Shown piece after piece: positions 18,081 through 27,273 of a DNA stretch of 55,918 bases. The notes below the pieces were generated by a model. That model searched no databases. It saw nothing but the letters and a program-made list of their open reading frames with translations, and was not told the origin of the DNA. This stretch comes from Paenibacillus solanacearum (GTDB lineage Bacteria; Bacillota; Bacilli; Paenibacillales; NBRC-103111), in assembly GCF_910593845.1 (NCBI RefSeq), contig NZ_CAJVAS010000040.1:1-55918 (forward strand), given 5' to 3'. The first letter of the stretch is position 1. Each line of letters opens with the position of its first letter. The translations under genes were made by a program, and so were the position numbers.

Positions 18081-18131
18081 ATCCTGATTGGACCCCTCCA
18101 TATGCTGTTTATAAGGCGGGCACTGCCCGCC

Positions 18132-19517
18132 TTACTTCTTGGCGGCGTTAATTTCCGCCACCTTCTTGTCGGCCATCTCCTGCGCTTCCCGGAGCGCCGT
18201 GTTGACATCCTTATGGTTCACGGCGATTTCCTTGGACACATTGCGAACGATCGTGCGGATGTCATCGTCATAAATCGTCGCTTGAGCGGACGGGGCCGCT
18301 TTGTACTGGAACAGATTCTCCAAATGCTTTCCTTGCAGCGCCTTGACGTCCTTGGCGAACTGCTTCAGCATTTCCGGGTCTTTCAGCACGGAGATGCGTC
18401 CCGTACGAGCCTGCAGCAGTTGAGCCTCGGTGGAGGTCGCCGCTTTGATCACCTGAATCGCCTGGTCTTTATATTTGGTTTGCTTCGTAACGAGCATGAA
18501 CTGCACAGATTCGTGGCGGCCCATTTTTGCGTTTTCCGTAAAATTCGGTACCGTCACCAAATCCCAATTCGCCGCGTTGCCGTTTGCATCGGAGGTGAGA
18601 AACTGCAGCAGCATTTTGTTGTACCAATCGACGTACATGCCGATGACATGATCGTCGACAAACGACTTCGGCGCATAACGGAACGTGTTGTTCGGCCCGA
18701 TAAAGCCGGGAATTTCGTAGCCAGTCTTCATCATGTCGAATATTTTTTTGTAGAAGGGCGTGTCGACCAATGCTTTGTTCGTTTTCGTATCGACGAACGG
18801 CTGGATGAACGGGCTGGCGTTCGCATCCGGGAAACCAGGCTCCCAGCCGATATACTGTACGCCGTTTTCTGTACGGGTCATTTTGCGGGCCAGACTAATC
18901 ACGTCATCGTAGGTCATGTCGTTTGTCGGGTACGGCACACCGAACTTATCGAACAAATCTTTGTTGTAATACAATGCCGAAGCGTTGCGGCCGAACGGAA
19001 CCGCCGTCACCTTGCCTGCGCCGAGGCCTTTGAGCGTTTCCATCGACAAATCGGTAAATACCGAAAGATCGAAGTTATTGGCCTTCAACAAATCGCCCAT
19101 GTCGTAAGGAATGCCGAGATCCTTCATCGACATGTAGTTGTCGGAGCCGGAATAAATAATGTCCGGAATCGTGCCGGCGGCGATCAGTTTGGCGAGATTG
19201 CCCGCCGGGCCGAAGGAGAACTCAAGCGTGATGTTCGGGTATTTCTTTTTGACGAAATCGTAAATATACGTCTTGAACGTACCTTCGTCCATCTCCGCGA
19301 CATGCGCGTAAAACTTCAGCGTGACCGGCTCGGCGGAGACAACGGGCTCCTTCGTTCCCTTAGAAGGAGCGGCCGGGGCGGTCTGGGCGGTTTGTTCGGG
19401 CGGAGCCGTCTTGTCGGCCGGCTTATCCGGCACGGCCGAGCTGCAGCCGGTAAGTGCGGTCATCGCAACGAGAGATGCCATAGCGTAAGGGGACAACCTC
19501 TTGATTCGGGTTTCCAT
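18132..19517 (-). CDS. Family 1 extracellular solute-binding lipoprotein (SBP3)
   Basis: 461-residue lipoprotein, lipobox LTGC with Cys25, followed by a Pro/Ala/Thr-rich linker (DKTAPPEQTAQTAPAAPSK). It has LYYNKDLFDKFGVPYPTNDM and the shared segment YIGWEPGFPD, and ends with DVNTALREAQEMADKK. It is the only binding protein inside the sulfatase array, between paralogous sulfatases C and D. Its ligand is probably a sulfated or desulfated oligosaccharide processed by those enzymes (inference). No permease genes in the array. Confidence 0.9.
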   Translation of the reverse strand: METRIKRLSPYAMASLVAMTALTGCSSAVPDKPADKTAPPEQTAQTAPAAPSKGTKEPVVSAEPVTLKFYAHVAEMDEGTFKTYIYDFVKKKYPNITLEFSFGPAGNLAKLIAAGTIPDIIYSGSDNYMSMKDLGIPYDMGDLLKANNFDLSVFTDLSMETLKGLGAGKVTAVPFGRNASALYYNKDLFDKFGVPYPTNDMTYDDVISLARKMTRTENGVQYIGWEPGFPDANASPFIQPFVDTKTNKALVDTPFYKKIFDMMKTGYEIPGFIGPNNTFRYAPKSFVDDHVIGMYVDWYNKMLLQFLTSDANGNAANWDLVTVPNFTENAKMGRHESVQFMLVTKQTKYKDQAIQVIKAATSTEAQLLQARTGRISVLKDPEMLKQFAKDVKALQGKHLENLFQYKAAPSAQATIYDDDIRTIVRNVSKEIAVNHKDVNTALREAQEMADKKVAEINAAKK

Positions 19518-19547
19518 GATCTCATCTCTTTGAATGTATCCAAACGG

Positions 19548-20924
19548 TCATTCAAATGCTTCCTCCGGCTGAGCCGATCGGAACCTTAAGGTCAGCCCTG
19601 CGGCAGGCCGTCTCGGAGCGCGGACGATGTCCGGTGCCGCCTCTCCCGCCTCCGTCATACGGCGCGCGAGCCGCTCTCCCTGTACCTGAGCGACCCCTTC
19701 GTACGCTTCGAGCCCGATCAGATTTGTCAGCTCGTGCGGGTCCGCCTGCAGATCGTACAAATATTGCTCCACATACCGGTCTGACCCCGTGTGCCCGTAG
19801 CCGTCCTTATCCGGGGCCGTTACGCCGTACTTCCAGCGCGCGGTGCGGATGGCCCGGCCGACCTGGGATTCGCTGATCTGGATGAACACGTCGTCCGGCC
19901 AATCGTCCCTTTCTCCGCGCAGCAGCGGCATGATCGAGCTGCCCTGCATATGCTCCGGCACCGGAATGCCGGCCGCATCCAGCAGCGTCGGCGGCAAATC
20001 GATCAGACTGACAAGCTCGCTCACCCTCCCTTTCCCGGTGAAGCCCGGGCCGATCAATGCGGTCGGCACGCGTATCGAGCTTTCATGGCAGGAGCGCTTG
20101 TATTCATCGTTGCGCGTCTGGAAATGGCAGCCGTGATCGGAGGTGAACAGCACGATCGTATCGTCCGCGAGCCCGAGGCTGCGCAGCGTATCGAGCAGCC
20201 GGCCGAGCGCCTCGTCCAGCCGCTTCACCATGCCGTAGTAGCCCTCCAGGTGCTGCGCGCTGCTGCCGCCGAGCGCCTGCAAATCCGGCGGCGTCCAGCG
20301 GCCTTCATACCGCTTGCGATAGCCATGCGGCGGCGGATAGTCATCGATATGGTTCTGGTGGTGCGGCTCCAGGTACGAGATGAACAGGAAAAACGGCTTT
20401 TCCTTGTGCCCATCGACGTACCGAATGGCCGCATCGGTCAAGGCGTCGACCCGGTAGCCGGGCAGCTTCACCTCACGGCCGTCGTTGTCGTATACGATCG
20501 CGTTGTACGAATCCGAGCAAAGCTCCAGCGAATTCGCTCCGAGCCAATACCGGTAGCCGCCACGCTGCGGCTCGGCCACCGCCTGGCTGCCGGCGTCGGC
20601 CAAATGCCATTTGCCGATATACCCGGTCTCGTAGCCCGCCTCGTTAAAATAATGCGCGAGCGTTCTGGCGTCGCCGTGCAGCGGAATTTTGTTGCGGTAG
20701 CAGCCCGACGTCGTCGGATATACCCCGGTTTGCAAAATCGAGCGGGCGGGCCCGCAAACCGGCTGGCACGTGAATGAATAATGAACGTCAGTCCCCTCAC
20801 GCGCCAGCTCATCGAAATTCGGCGTCAGCTCGAGCGGGTTGCCATGCACGCCCGTGGTGTCCCATCTTTGTTGATCGGTAAAAAAGACGATCACGTTCGG
20901 TTGTTTGCCTTTTGAATGCTTCAT
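19548..20924 (-). CDS. Sulfatase D (type I, Cys-type, CGPAR)
   Basis: 458-residue sulfatase closely similar to sulfatase C throughout (QPNVIVFFTDQQRWDTTG, TCQPVCGPARS with Cys57, YIGKWHLADAG, FTSDHGCHFQTRN). An in-frame extension to 21020 lacks coding character; ATG 20924 follows GGAGGTGAGG. It starts after a 136-base gap from the upstream isomerase gene, the largest gap in the array, so an internal promoter is possible although none was obvious. Confidence 0.93.
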   Translation of the reverse strand: MKHSKGKQPNVIVFFTDQQRWDTTGVHGNPLELTPNFDELAREGTDVHYSFTCQPVCGPARSILQTGVYPTTSGCYRNKIPLHGDARTLAHYFNEAGYETGYIGKWHLADAGSQAVAEPQRGGYRYWLGANSLELCSDSYNAIVYDNDGREVKLPGYRVDALTDAAIRYVDGHKEKPFFLFISYLEPHHQNHIDDYPPPHGYRKRYEGRWTPPDLQALGGSSAQHLEGYYGMVKRLDEALGRLLDTLRSLGLADDTIVLFTSDHGCHFQTRNDEYKRSCHESSIRVPTALIGPGFTGKGRVSELVSLIDLPPTLLDAAGIPVPEHMQGSSIMPLLRGERDDWPDDVFIQISESQVGRAIRTARWKYGVTAPDKDGYGHTGSDRYVEQYLYDLQADPHELTNLIGLEAYEGVAQVQGERLARRMTEAGEAAPDIVRAPRRPAAGLTLRFRSAQPEEAFE

Positions 20925-21060
20925 ACTCGGTTCCTCACCTCCGCTTGCTGACCACGTTCCGGGTCGCCGCGAATACTTACAGGACAGTATGCCTTCCCAT
21001 TTCTTCATGGTTTCGTTCAATTGAGCCTGAGGAACATTGAAACCGCCTCGAGCAAATGGG

Positions 21061-21930
21061 TCATTTAATTAAAGAAATACAATATTGCCCGATTTCGTAC
21101 CCCGTCTTGGCCATGATATCCTTCAAATGCTCGGGGAGCCGGTCAAATTCCTTGTGGGTCTCGTAGGTGAAGTCTCCAGCGTACCCGATTTCGGCTAGCA
21201 CAGGCAGAAGTTCATGCCAATTGATGCTGCCGTGGAATGGAAACATGTGCTCATCCGATTTGCCGTAATTGTCATCCACATGGGTAGCCTTCAGCCGTTT
21301 GCCTAGGAGACGCAGTTCATCCCGCTGATCCGTAAAAATATAATTCGCGTGCCCGAAATCCCAGCATGCTCCGACTCCCGGATCATTGCAAGCATCGATA
21401 AGGGCGCACAAGTCCGAAGCTCTGCTGGCGAACCGTCTTTTCGTGGTTTCAATCATATTTTCAAATGCAATGCCGACGTTGTATTTCTTGGCGAGTTCCA
21501 GCGCCGGCGCATGAAGCTCTAAATTTTCCTTAATGATCGCATCCGCGTCGTAATCGGCCCCTTCTTTTCCCGGAGCGGGGTGCAGAACGGCCCATTTCAC
21601 ACCAAGGATAGAGCTTGCAATAATCGACCGCCTCATCATTTCGTTGTAAACCTCCAGCCGCTCCGCCGGCAATTCATCTGACCGGCGGGTGAACACAGGA
21701 TGCGATTGGGTAAATACGACGCCTTCCTTCTCCGCTTCGTTGCGCAAGTCCTCGATCAGCTCCTGCCAGTCGTCGCGCACCAGATCGGTGCCTCCCCTGA
21801 ACGCAGCGCAAAAATTGACGTCCAATACGTTGAAGCCTGCAGCCTTGCACCTTTGCATAGCTTCCTTATACGGCGTATATTCCCCGTTTAACCTGTATGC
21901 AAAGAAATTAGTTGACGTCGCCAATCTCAT
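21061..21930 (-). CDS. Sugar phosphate isomerase/epimerase (AP endonuclease 2-like TIM barrel)
   Basis: 289-residue TIM-barrel protein of the xylose-isomerase-like superfamily. Probable metal ligands sit in IAFENMIE, CWDFGHANYI, THVDDNYG and FTYETHKE. Such proteins isomerise or epimerise free or phosphorylated sugars, or act on inositol derivatives. ATG has AGAAAGGATGG upstream. Being in the sulfatase array suggests it works on a desulfated monosaccharide; the specific reaction cannot be assigned. Confidence 0.85.
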   Translation of the reverse strand: MRLATSTNFFAYRLNGEYTPYKEAMQRCKAAGFNVLDVNFCAAFRGGTDLVRDDWQELIEDLRNEAEKEGVVFTQSHPVFTRRSDELPAERLEVYNEMMRRSIIASSILGVKWAVLHPAPGKEGADYDADAIIKENLELHAPALELAKKYNVGIAFENMIETTKRRFASRASDLCALIDACNDPGVGACWDFGHANYIFTDQRDELRLLGKRLKATHVDDNYGKSDEHMFPFHGSINWHELLPVLAEIGYAGDFTYETHKEFDRLPEHLKDIMAKTGYEIGQYCISLIK

Positions 21931-21958
21931 TTAAAACCATCCTTTCTGCGCGTTTAAT

Positions 21959-23359
21959 TTAACGGGCCGCTCCAAGCAAATCCGTTATGGAAATCGTCTC
22001 TCCGCGGCCCGGGTAATACGCCCGTACACCTCTCGTATCCAGCAGCTTGCGGTGCCGCGTATGCACCGGCACGACCGCCTTCGGTCCGATGCCTTCGATC
22101 AGGTCGGATACCTCCTCGGGCGTCGCATGGCCCTTGTTGCTGACCGAATGGCCTTCGATGCCGTACGCCTGGAGGAAGCGCGCCAGACCCGCATGGTCGA
22201 TTTTCACGCTGTAATCCGCCTGAATGAAGCTGGACGCCCCCGGTTTTGCGCCCTGCGCCTCCAGCTCGATCAGGTGGCCCAGCTCTGGAAACTTGAAGAA
22301 ATAAACGTACCGCTCCTTGTGCCTGGCCACCTCGGCAAGCGACGTCGTTTCATAGGGCAACTTCACGCCGGCCGGAAGGGTGCAGTCGATGACGCGGATC
22401 TCCGCATTGAGCGCGGGGTGGTTCGCCAGCGCCCGTATGCCATCGCGCACGGAGGCGTACCATAGGGCCGCATGCGAGCCGTCCATGACGATTTGGCGTC
22501 CTTTTTCAAGGCCGATCTGAATCATGTCGGCCATCCGCTCGAGATCGCGCGGCGACATTTGCAAATACACGAGCCCTGCCGTCCGCTGCACAATGTCGGC
22601 GTACATCTCAAGCGACTTCGTTTCCTTCCGCGACGTTTGCGGCGCCGGATCCTTGCTGACGCGCGTCCCTTCGGTCATCAGCAGGTCGATGCCCTTGCGC
22701 CGGCACAGGTCGATGAACCGGTCGACCCGCTCCGGATGGCGGCCGTGTCGGCGCCAGTCGCCGGTGATCGCGATCTTATGGTCGGGGGTTTCGATGACGA
22801 TGGCGGATGCGCCGACCGTATTGTGATCCATTTCGACGATTTGCACGGTAAATGTTCCGAAATCGATGACGCTTAAGTCGTCGCAAGGCACAATCGTTGC
22901 CTGCGTATCGGGATATTGCCCCGAATACACGATGCCGCGGTACAGCGAGCTGGTGTCCCGGTTCATATACACCTGAAGCCCCTTGCGGGCAAAAGGAAGC
23001 AGTGACATATGGTCTTGATGCATATGTCCGACGAACACCCCGATGCTCTTGTAGCGGGGGAACTCCAGATGATCCCACAGGCTGAGCATGGCATCTTCGT
23101 CCAGCCCTTCCAGCTGCGCCGGATCGAACAGTTCAGGCAGTGGCGGAGCCATCTTGCCCAGCAAGTATTGACGGATTTCCCGTCCGCGCGAAGGCGCGAC
23201 CGGGTCATACAAGTTCAAATATCCGGGATCGAGCAGGCAGTGATGCGCCGTGCCGAAATCGAACAGCAGCGCTTGTTCCCCGCGCCCGAACAAAATTTGC
23301 ACGCCGCCCGATTCGTCGGCGCCGCCGAAAAACGTCAACTGATCTACTAGCAAATTCAT
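21959..23359 (-). CDS. Metallo-beta-lactamase fold hydrolase with beta-CASP-like features
   Basis: 466-residue metal-dependent hydrolase. The MBL signature HMHQDH (His112, His114, Asp116, His117) is intact; VEMDHNTVGAS and AITGDWRRHGRH supply later ligands. Between and after these are elements resembling beta-CASP motifs: MTEGTRVS, SNKGHATPEEV and VVPVHTRH. This places it near the RNase J/CPSF group, which usually cleaves RNA, although related proteins act on other substrates. ATG 23359 sits only one base after GGAGG, so TTG two codons later may be the true start. Its position inside a sulfatase operon is not explained by RNA processing. Confidence 0.8.
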   Translation of the reverse strand: MNLLVDQLTFFGGADESGGVQILFGRGEQALLFDFGTAHHCLLDPGYLNLYDPVAPSRGREIRQYLLGKMAPPLPELFDPAQLEGLDEDAMLSLWDHLEFPRYKSIGVFVGHMHQDHMSLLPFARKGLQVYMNRDTSSLYRGIVYSGQYPDTQATIVPCDDLSVIDFGTFTVQIVEMDHNTVGASAIVIETPDHKIAITGDWRRHGRHPERVDRFIDLCRRKGIDLLMTEGTRVSKDPAPQTSRKETKSLEMYADIVQRTAGLVYLQMSPRDLERMADMIQIGLEKGRQIVMDGSHAALWYASVRDGIRALANHPALNAEIRVIDCTLPAGVKLPYETTSLAEVARHKERYVYFFKFPELGHLIELEAQGAKPGASSFIQADYSVKIDHAGLARFLQAYGIEGHSVSNKGHATPEEVSDLIEGIGPKAVVPVHTRHRKLLDTRGVRAYYPGRGETISITDLLGAAR

Positions 23360-23389
23360 TCCTCCGTTTCTCCTGTTAGCGCTGCCGGG

Positions 23390-24067
23390 CTAAGCCGATC
23401 GGTTCCTCTGCGCCGAGGTCAGTTCCTCGATAAACCCCTCCAGTGAGTCGTACTCGATGTCCGGCGGATAAGCCGACGTATCCTTTTCGCCATACCATTT
23501 GAGCAGCACCGAGGTGGTCGCGGCGTTTTTCGCAGCCCAAATATCCGCCTTCGAATCGCCGATCATGACCGCCTCGGACGGTACCGAGCCGAGCTGCCGA
23601 AGCGCCTTCAGAATGCCCTCGGGCGCCGGCTTTTCCTGCGTCATGTCCTCCAGGGCGATGACCGTCTCGAATAGGCCGCCAAGCTCGGAATCGCGCATCA
23701 GATTGATTACCGCGTCCTTATGCTGGTTGGTGACGATGCCGAGCTTGTAGCCCCCCTCCTTAAGCCGCCGCAGTCCGGCCAGCACGCCGGAGAACAGTTG
23801 GGTGTTGTGCCGGTAGCCGCTCACTTTGGCGGCGATAAACTCGTCAACGGCTGTCCGATAGCCGGCGGCGTCGATCGCCTTGACCAGATCCAGGAAAATC
23901 GTGCCGAAATTGCTCACCACCTGCTCGTAGGTGTAGACACCCGGGTAATGCTTTTCGAGCGTCTGAAACTGCGTTTTCATCAAAAACTCGTGGCTGTCAA
24001 GCAGCGTCCCGTCCAAATCGAACAGCAGTGTTGTTACGTTTCCCAGCTCATGTTTTGCAGATGTCAT
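23390..24067 (-). CDS. HAD-superfamily phosphatase (PpaX/phosphoglycolate phosphatase-like)
   Basis: About 225 residues. Motif I DLDGTLLDSHEF, motif II IVTNQHKD, Lys in EKPAPEGIL and motif IV MIGDSKADIWAAKNA are all present, with a helical cap after motif I. It is a small-molecule phosphatase of the subclass I HAD family. ATG 24067 follows GAGGAG; a GTG at 24076 would overlap that site. In the array it probably dephosphorylates a sugar phosphate derived from the glycan (inference). Confidence 0.87.
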   Translation of the reverse strand: MTSAKHELGNVTTLLFDLDGTLLDSHEFLMKTQFQTLEKHYPGVYTYEQVVSNFGTIFLDLVKAIDAAGYRTAVDEFIAAKVSGYRHNTQLFSGVLAGLRRLKEGGYKLGIVTNQHKDAVINLMRDSELGGLFETVIALEDMTQEKPAPEGILKALRQLGSVPSEAVMIGDSKADIWAAKNAATTSVLLKWYGEKDTSAYPPDIEYDSLEGFIEELTSAQRNRSA

Positions 24068-24104
24068 GCGGTCCACTCCTCATCTTGTTATGACTATATT
24101 TTCG

Positions 24105-25526
24105 TTAGTCAATCCAGTTGCCCCATTGCCCCTTGGCCGGTTGATTCGCCGGAGGCGTGACCGAGCGGTACGCCCATGGGTCGTCCATTCGGCTTTGCCA
24201 CGAGGCCAGCTCGCCGGCGAGCCTCTGCACGTGCTCCGCGCAGCCCGGATCGGCCGACAGGTCGCACGTTTCCGCAGGATCACGGCGGATGTTGAACAGC
24301 TGCAGCCGGTCCGTACCGTAATTATGCTCCTCCGGCCGGTAGTAGCGGATCAGCTTCCATTCGCCGTCGCATACCATGCGCTGCAAATCCTTGTACACGG
24401 CGAACACCGTATCGTGGACGGAGCTGCATTCCCCGCGGATGAGCGGAACGAGGCTTTGCCCGTCGACGGTGGTGGGAATTTCGACGCCGGCCAATTCGCA
24501 GACGGTCGGGAAAATGTCGAACTGGCACGTCACCGCGTCGATTTGCTTGCGTGGCGGCAGCCCTGGGCCGCTGACGAGCAGCGGGATGCGGATGCTGTGG
24601 TCGTACAGGTTTTGCTTGCCCATCAGGCCGTGCTGGCCGAGCGCCAGACCGTGGTCCGCCGTATAGACGACGATCGTATTGTCCAGCTCGCCCTTGTCGC
24701 GCAGCGCCTCGAGAATGCGGCCGATCCGGTCGTCCATATGCGTGATCATCGCGTAATAATCGGCGATATGCTGGCGCACCGAGTTCGGGTCGCGCGGGAA
24801 CGGCTCGAGCAGCTCGTCGCGCACCGTCATTTCGCCGTTGTCGAACGGATGCCGCTCCATGAAGTTAGCCGGCAGCTCGATGTCGGCCGCATTGTAGCGC
24901 TCGGCGAATTCCTTGGGCGCCGTGCGCGGATCGTGCGGCGATGTGAACGCCACGTACATGAAGAACGGCTGCTCCCGGTCATACCCGCGGATGAAATCGA
25001 CCGCCGCGTCCGCGAACAGGTCGGTGGAGAACGCTTCGCCGTAATACTTCGTTTCCTTCCTGTATTCGCCGGTCGGATCGAAATCGTAAACCGGCACCTG
25101 CAGATGATCGCTCATGCCGCCGAAAAATATTTTCGCCCCGTCATCGAAACTCTTGATGAAGCTTTGCCGATCGTTATGCCATTTGCCGGTGGCAAACGTG
25201 TAGTAGCCGGCTTCGCGCATGACCTGCGGCATCACTGCACGGTCGGGATTGATCGTCATCAGCCCCGGCCACTGATTGAGGAAGCGGCCCGCCGAGGCGC
25301 GCAGCGTGTGGGCACCGGTATGCAGGCACGCCCGGCTCGGCACGCAGACGGCCGGAGTGATGCCCCCGGTGATATAGGTAGTGCGGAACGCGACCCCGCG
25401 CTCCGCGAGCGAGTCGAGCACGGGGGTGATCACCTGCGCGTTGCCTGTCGCATGAATCGTATCGAAGCGCTGGTCGTCGGCGACCATGAAGAGGATGTTC
25501 GGTTTTTTTGCTGTCATATGTGTCAT
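24105..25526 (-). CDS. Sulfatase E (type I, Cys-type, CVPSR)
   Basis: 473-residue sulfatase with FMVADDQRFD at the metal site, AVCVPSRACLHTGAH (formylglycine Cys61), GKWHNDRQSF and TADHGLALGQHGLMGKQ. It is a paralogue of sulfatase A; their separation to the two ends of the array suggests expansion by duplication. ATG is preceded by AAAGGAAG. Confidence 0.93.
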   Translation of the reverse strand: MTHMTAKKPNILFMVADDQRFDTIHATGNAQVITPVLDSLAERGVAFRTTYITGGITPAVCVPSRACLHTGAHTLRASAGRFLNQWPGLMTINPDRAVMPQVMREAGYYTFATGKWHNDRQSFIKSFDDGAKIFFGGMSDHLQVPVYDFDPTGEYRKETKYYGEAFSTDLFADAAVDFIRGYDREQPFFMYVAFTSPHDPRTAPKEFAERYNAADIELPANFMERHPFDNGEMTVRDELLEPFPRDPNSVRQHIADYYAMITHMDDRIGRILEALRDKGELDNTIVVYTADHGLALGQHGLMGKQNLYDHSIRIPLLVSGPGLPPRKQIDAVTCQFDIFPTVCELAGVEIPTTVDGQSLVPLIRGECSSVHDTVFAVYKDLQRMVCDGEWKLIRYYRPEEHNYGTDRLQLFNIRRDPAETCDLSADPGCAEHVQRLAGELASWQSRMDDPWAYRSVTPPANQPAKGQWGNWID

Positions 25527-25547
25527 GTGCTTCCTTTCTATCGGCGT

Positions 25548-27044
25548 CTATGCGCGGCACGGACGCATATGGACCGGCTCGCTTCGCTCCAGGTCGTTCA
25601 GCAGCTCGATCAGCAGGCGCGCCTTGACCGCCTGGTACTCCGGCACATCGAACAAATTGTGCATCTCGCCGGGATCATGTACCAAGTCGTACAGCTCTCC
25701 GAAAGGCTCGCCCAGGTAGACGGCCAGCTTCCATTCCGGCGTAACCCAGCATTTGAACCGGATCCGATCCGGCTCCTCCTTGAACTCGATACGCACCCCT
25801 TTCCTGTCGAGCGCCGGCACGTTCCCCTGCAAACGATCCTTCAAGCTCAGTCCGTCGCGCTTCGTTCTATCCTCGATCCGTGCAAAATCGAGCACCGTTG
25901 GCAAAATATCGATCAACGACACGCAATCTTCCACTTCGCAAGGAGCAAAGCCGTTCGGATACCGCATCAGGAACGGAATATGGCTGACTCCCTCGTAGAT
26001 CATCGGGCCCTTCTGGCCGATGCTGTGATCCCCGAGCATTTCCCCGTGATCGGTTGTAAAAATGAACAGCGTATTGTCGCGCAGCCCGAGCTCGTCGACC
26101 GCGACCATGATGCGCCCGAGCTGATCGTCCAGCAGCTGCACCATCGAATAATAGTAGGCGCGGGTCGCTCTTGTTTTCGCCTCATCCTGGAAATACGGTC
26201 GCCACGGCGCCTTGACGTTGCCGGCAATGACGAAGTTACCGTTAAAGCGGCTTTCAACCAGCTTGCCGTCCAGCAACAGCGGAATGTGCTCGGCGGGATT
26301 CGTTTCCCGCTCGAGATCGAATTCCGGCAGCGGAATGCTGGCGGGGTCGACCCGGTTGTGGAAGTCGGAAGGCAGCACGTGCGGGTGGTGCGGATCCTGG
26401 AAGCCGAGGTTCAGGAAAAACGGCCGGCTCCCGTCCTGCCGTTCGAGGAAATCGATCGCCCGCTCGGCAATCCAATGGCCATTGTGCAGCTCCGCCGGCA
26501 AATTCCAGTTCCCCGTGTCGTTGGCGTCCTCCGCGAACAGCCGGTCTACCTTCAGCGTCGCCGGATCGAACCCCTTCTGCCTCACCCAATGTTCGTAAAA
26601 ACCGGTCACGCCAAACGTTGAATGCCCGATAGCCGGCTCGGCCGTCTCAAAGCCTGCGAAATCCCGCAACGGCTGGCCGTCTTCCGGCACTTTCCGGTTT
26701 TCCGGGCTATCGACCCAAAACGGATGCCAGTGCGCTTTGCCGATATGATGGGTGCGGTAACCGTTTTCACGGAGGTACGTGCTTAAGAATGGATTGTAGT
26801 CTGAGGTGAAGGTCCCGATGTTGTACGAACCGTGCCGGGACAGCTGCTGACCGGTCATCATTGAAACTCTGGAGGGGGTGCAGACGGTGCACGGACAATA
26901 TGCCCTTCGGAAGGAAACACCCTCCTGTCCGAGTCTGTCCATGTTCGGCGTATTCATGAATGCGGAGCCGTGCGAGCGGATGCTGTCGTAGCGCTGCTGA
27001 TCGGAGGTGATAAGAACGATATTAGGCCTGTCGGCTTGATGCAT
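25548..27044 (-). CDS. Sulfatase F (type I, Cys-type, CTPSR)
   Basis: About 498 residues, the first gene of the array. It has VLITSDQQRYDSIRS, TVCTPSRVSMMTGQQ (formylglycine Cys55), GKAHWHPFW and FTTDHGEMLGDHSIGQKGP. ATG 27044 has AAGGGGAG upstream, better than ATG 27062. It is the most divergent of the six. It directly follows the array promoter and operator region. Confidence 0.93.
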   Translation of the reverse strand: MHQADRPNIVLITSDQQRYDSIRSHGSAFMNTPNMDRLGQEGVSFRRAYCPCTVCTPSRVSMMTGQQLSRHGSYNIGTFTSDYNPFLSTYLRENGYRTHHIGKAHWHPFWVDSPENRKVPEDGQPLRDFAGFETAEPAIGHSTFGVTGFYEHWVRQKGFDPATLKVDRLFAEDANDTGNWNLPAELHNGHWIAERAIDFLERQDGSRPFFLNLGFQDPHHPHVLPSDFHNRVDPASIPLPEFDLERETNPAEHIPLLLDGKLVESRFNGNFVIAGNVKAPWRPYFQDEAKTRATRAYYYSMVQLLDDQLGRIMVAVDELGLRDNTLFIFTTDHGEMLGDHSIGQKGPMIYEGVSHIPFLMRYPNGFAPCEVEDCVSLIDILPTVLDFARIEDRTKRDGLSLKDRLQGNVPALDRKGVRIEFKEEPDRIRFKCWVTPEWKLAVYLGEPFGELYDLVHDPGEMHNLFDVPEYQAVKARLLIELLNDLERSEPVHMRPCRA

Positions 27045-27084
27045 GCGTATTCTCCCCTTCATTTGACGGGTCGGCTTATCTCCA

Positions 27085-27113
27085 ATTATGCTCGTTATTG
27101 CTCAACTTTGCAA
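27085..27113 (-). promoter_or_regulatory. Probable promoter of the sulfatase array
   Basis: Minus-strand TTGCAA (27113-27108), 17-base spacer, CATAAT (27090-27085). Operator copy A occupies the spacer and most of the -10. Confidence 0.6.
27086..27104 (-). promoter_or_regulatory. Operator-like element, copy A
   Basis: On the minus strand TGAGCAATAACGAGCATAA, containing two GAGCA half sites as a direct repeat 10 bases apart. It matches copy B at 17 of 19 positions and overlaps the array promoter, so binding would repress. Confidence 0.6.
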
Positions 27114-27200
27114 CTACATTTTGCGAAATGGTGGTAATATTTTTGATTCCAGTTAAATATACGGTTGTATTACGACATATATTCCTGTTTCGACCCAAAC

Positions 27201-27219
27201 TGAGCAACAACGAGCATTA
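27201..27219 (+). promoter_or_regulatory. Operator-like element, copy B
   Basis: TGAGCAACAACGAGCATTA on the plus strand, in inverted orientation to copy A with 96 bases between them. Paired distant operators are known for DeoR-type repressors that loop DNA; the identity of the binding protein is inference. Confidence 0.58.
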
Positions 27220-27273
27220 CATCAATCATTAAAAAAGTATTAGTCGTCATATTCTTTTCAAGCATCTGCCGCC

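Noticed and set aside
17412..19589. 725-codon open frame opposite sulfatase C and SBP3
   Set aside because: Same reason: a shadow of well-supported genes, with no domain or ribosome-binding site.
24066..26621. 851-codon open frame on the plus strand opposite sulfatases E and F
   Set aside because: It is antisense to two genes with complete catalytic motifs. The product is Arg/His/Val-rich without family likeness, an effect of high-GC third codon positions.
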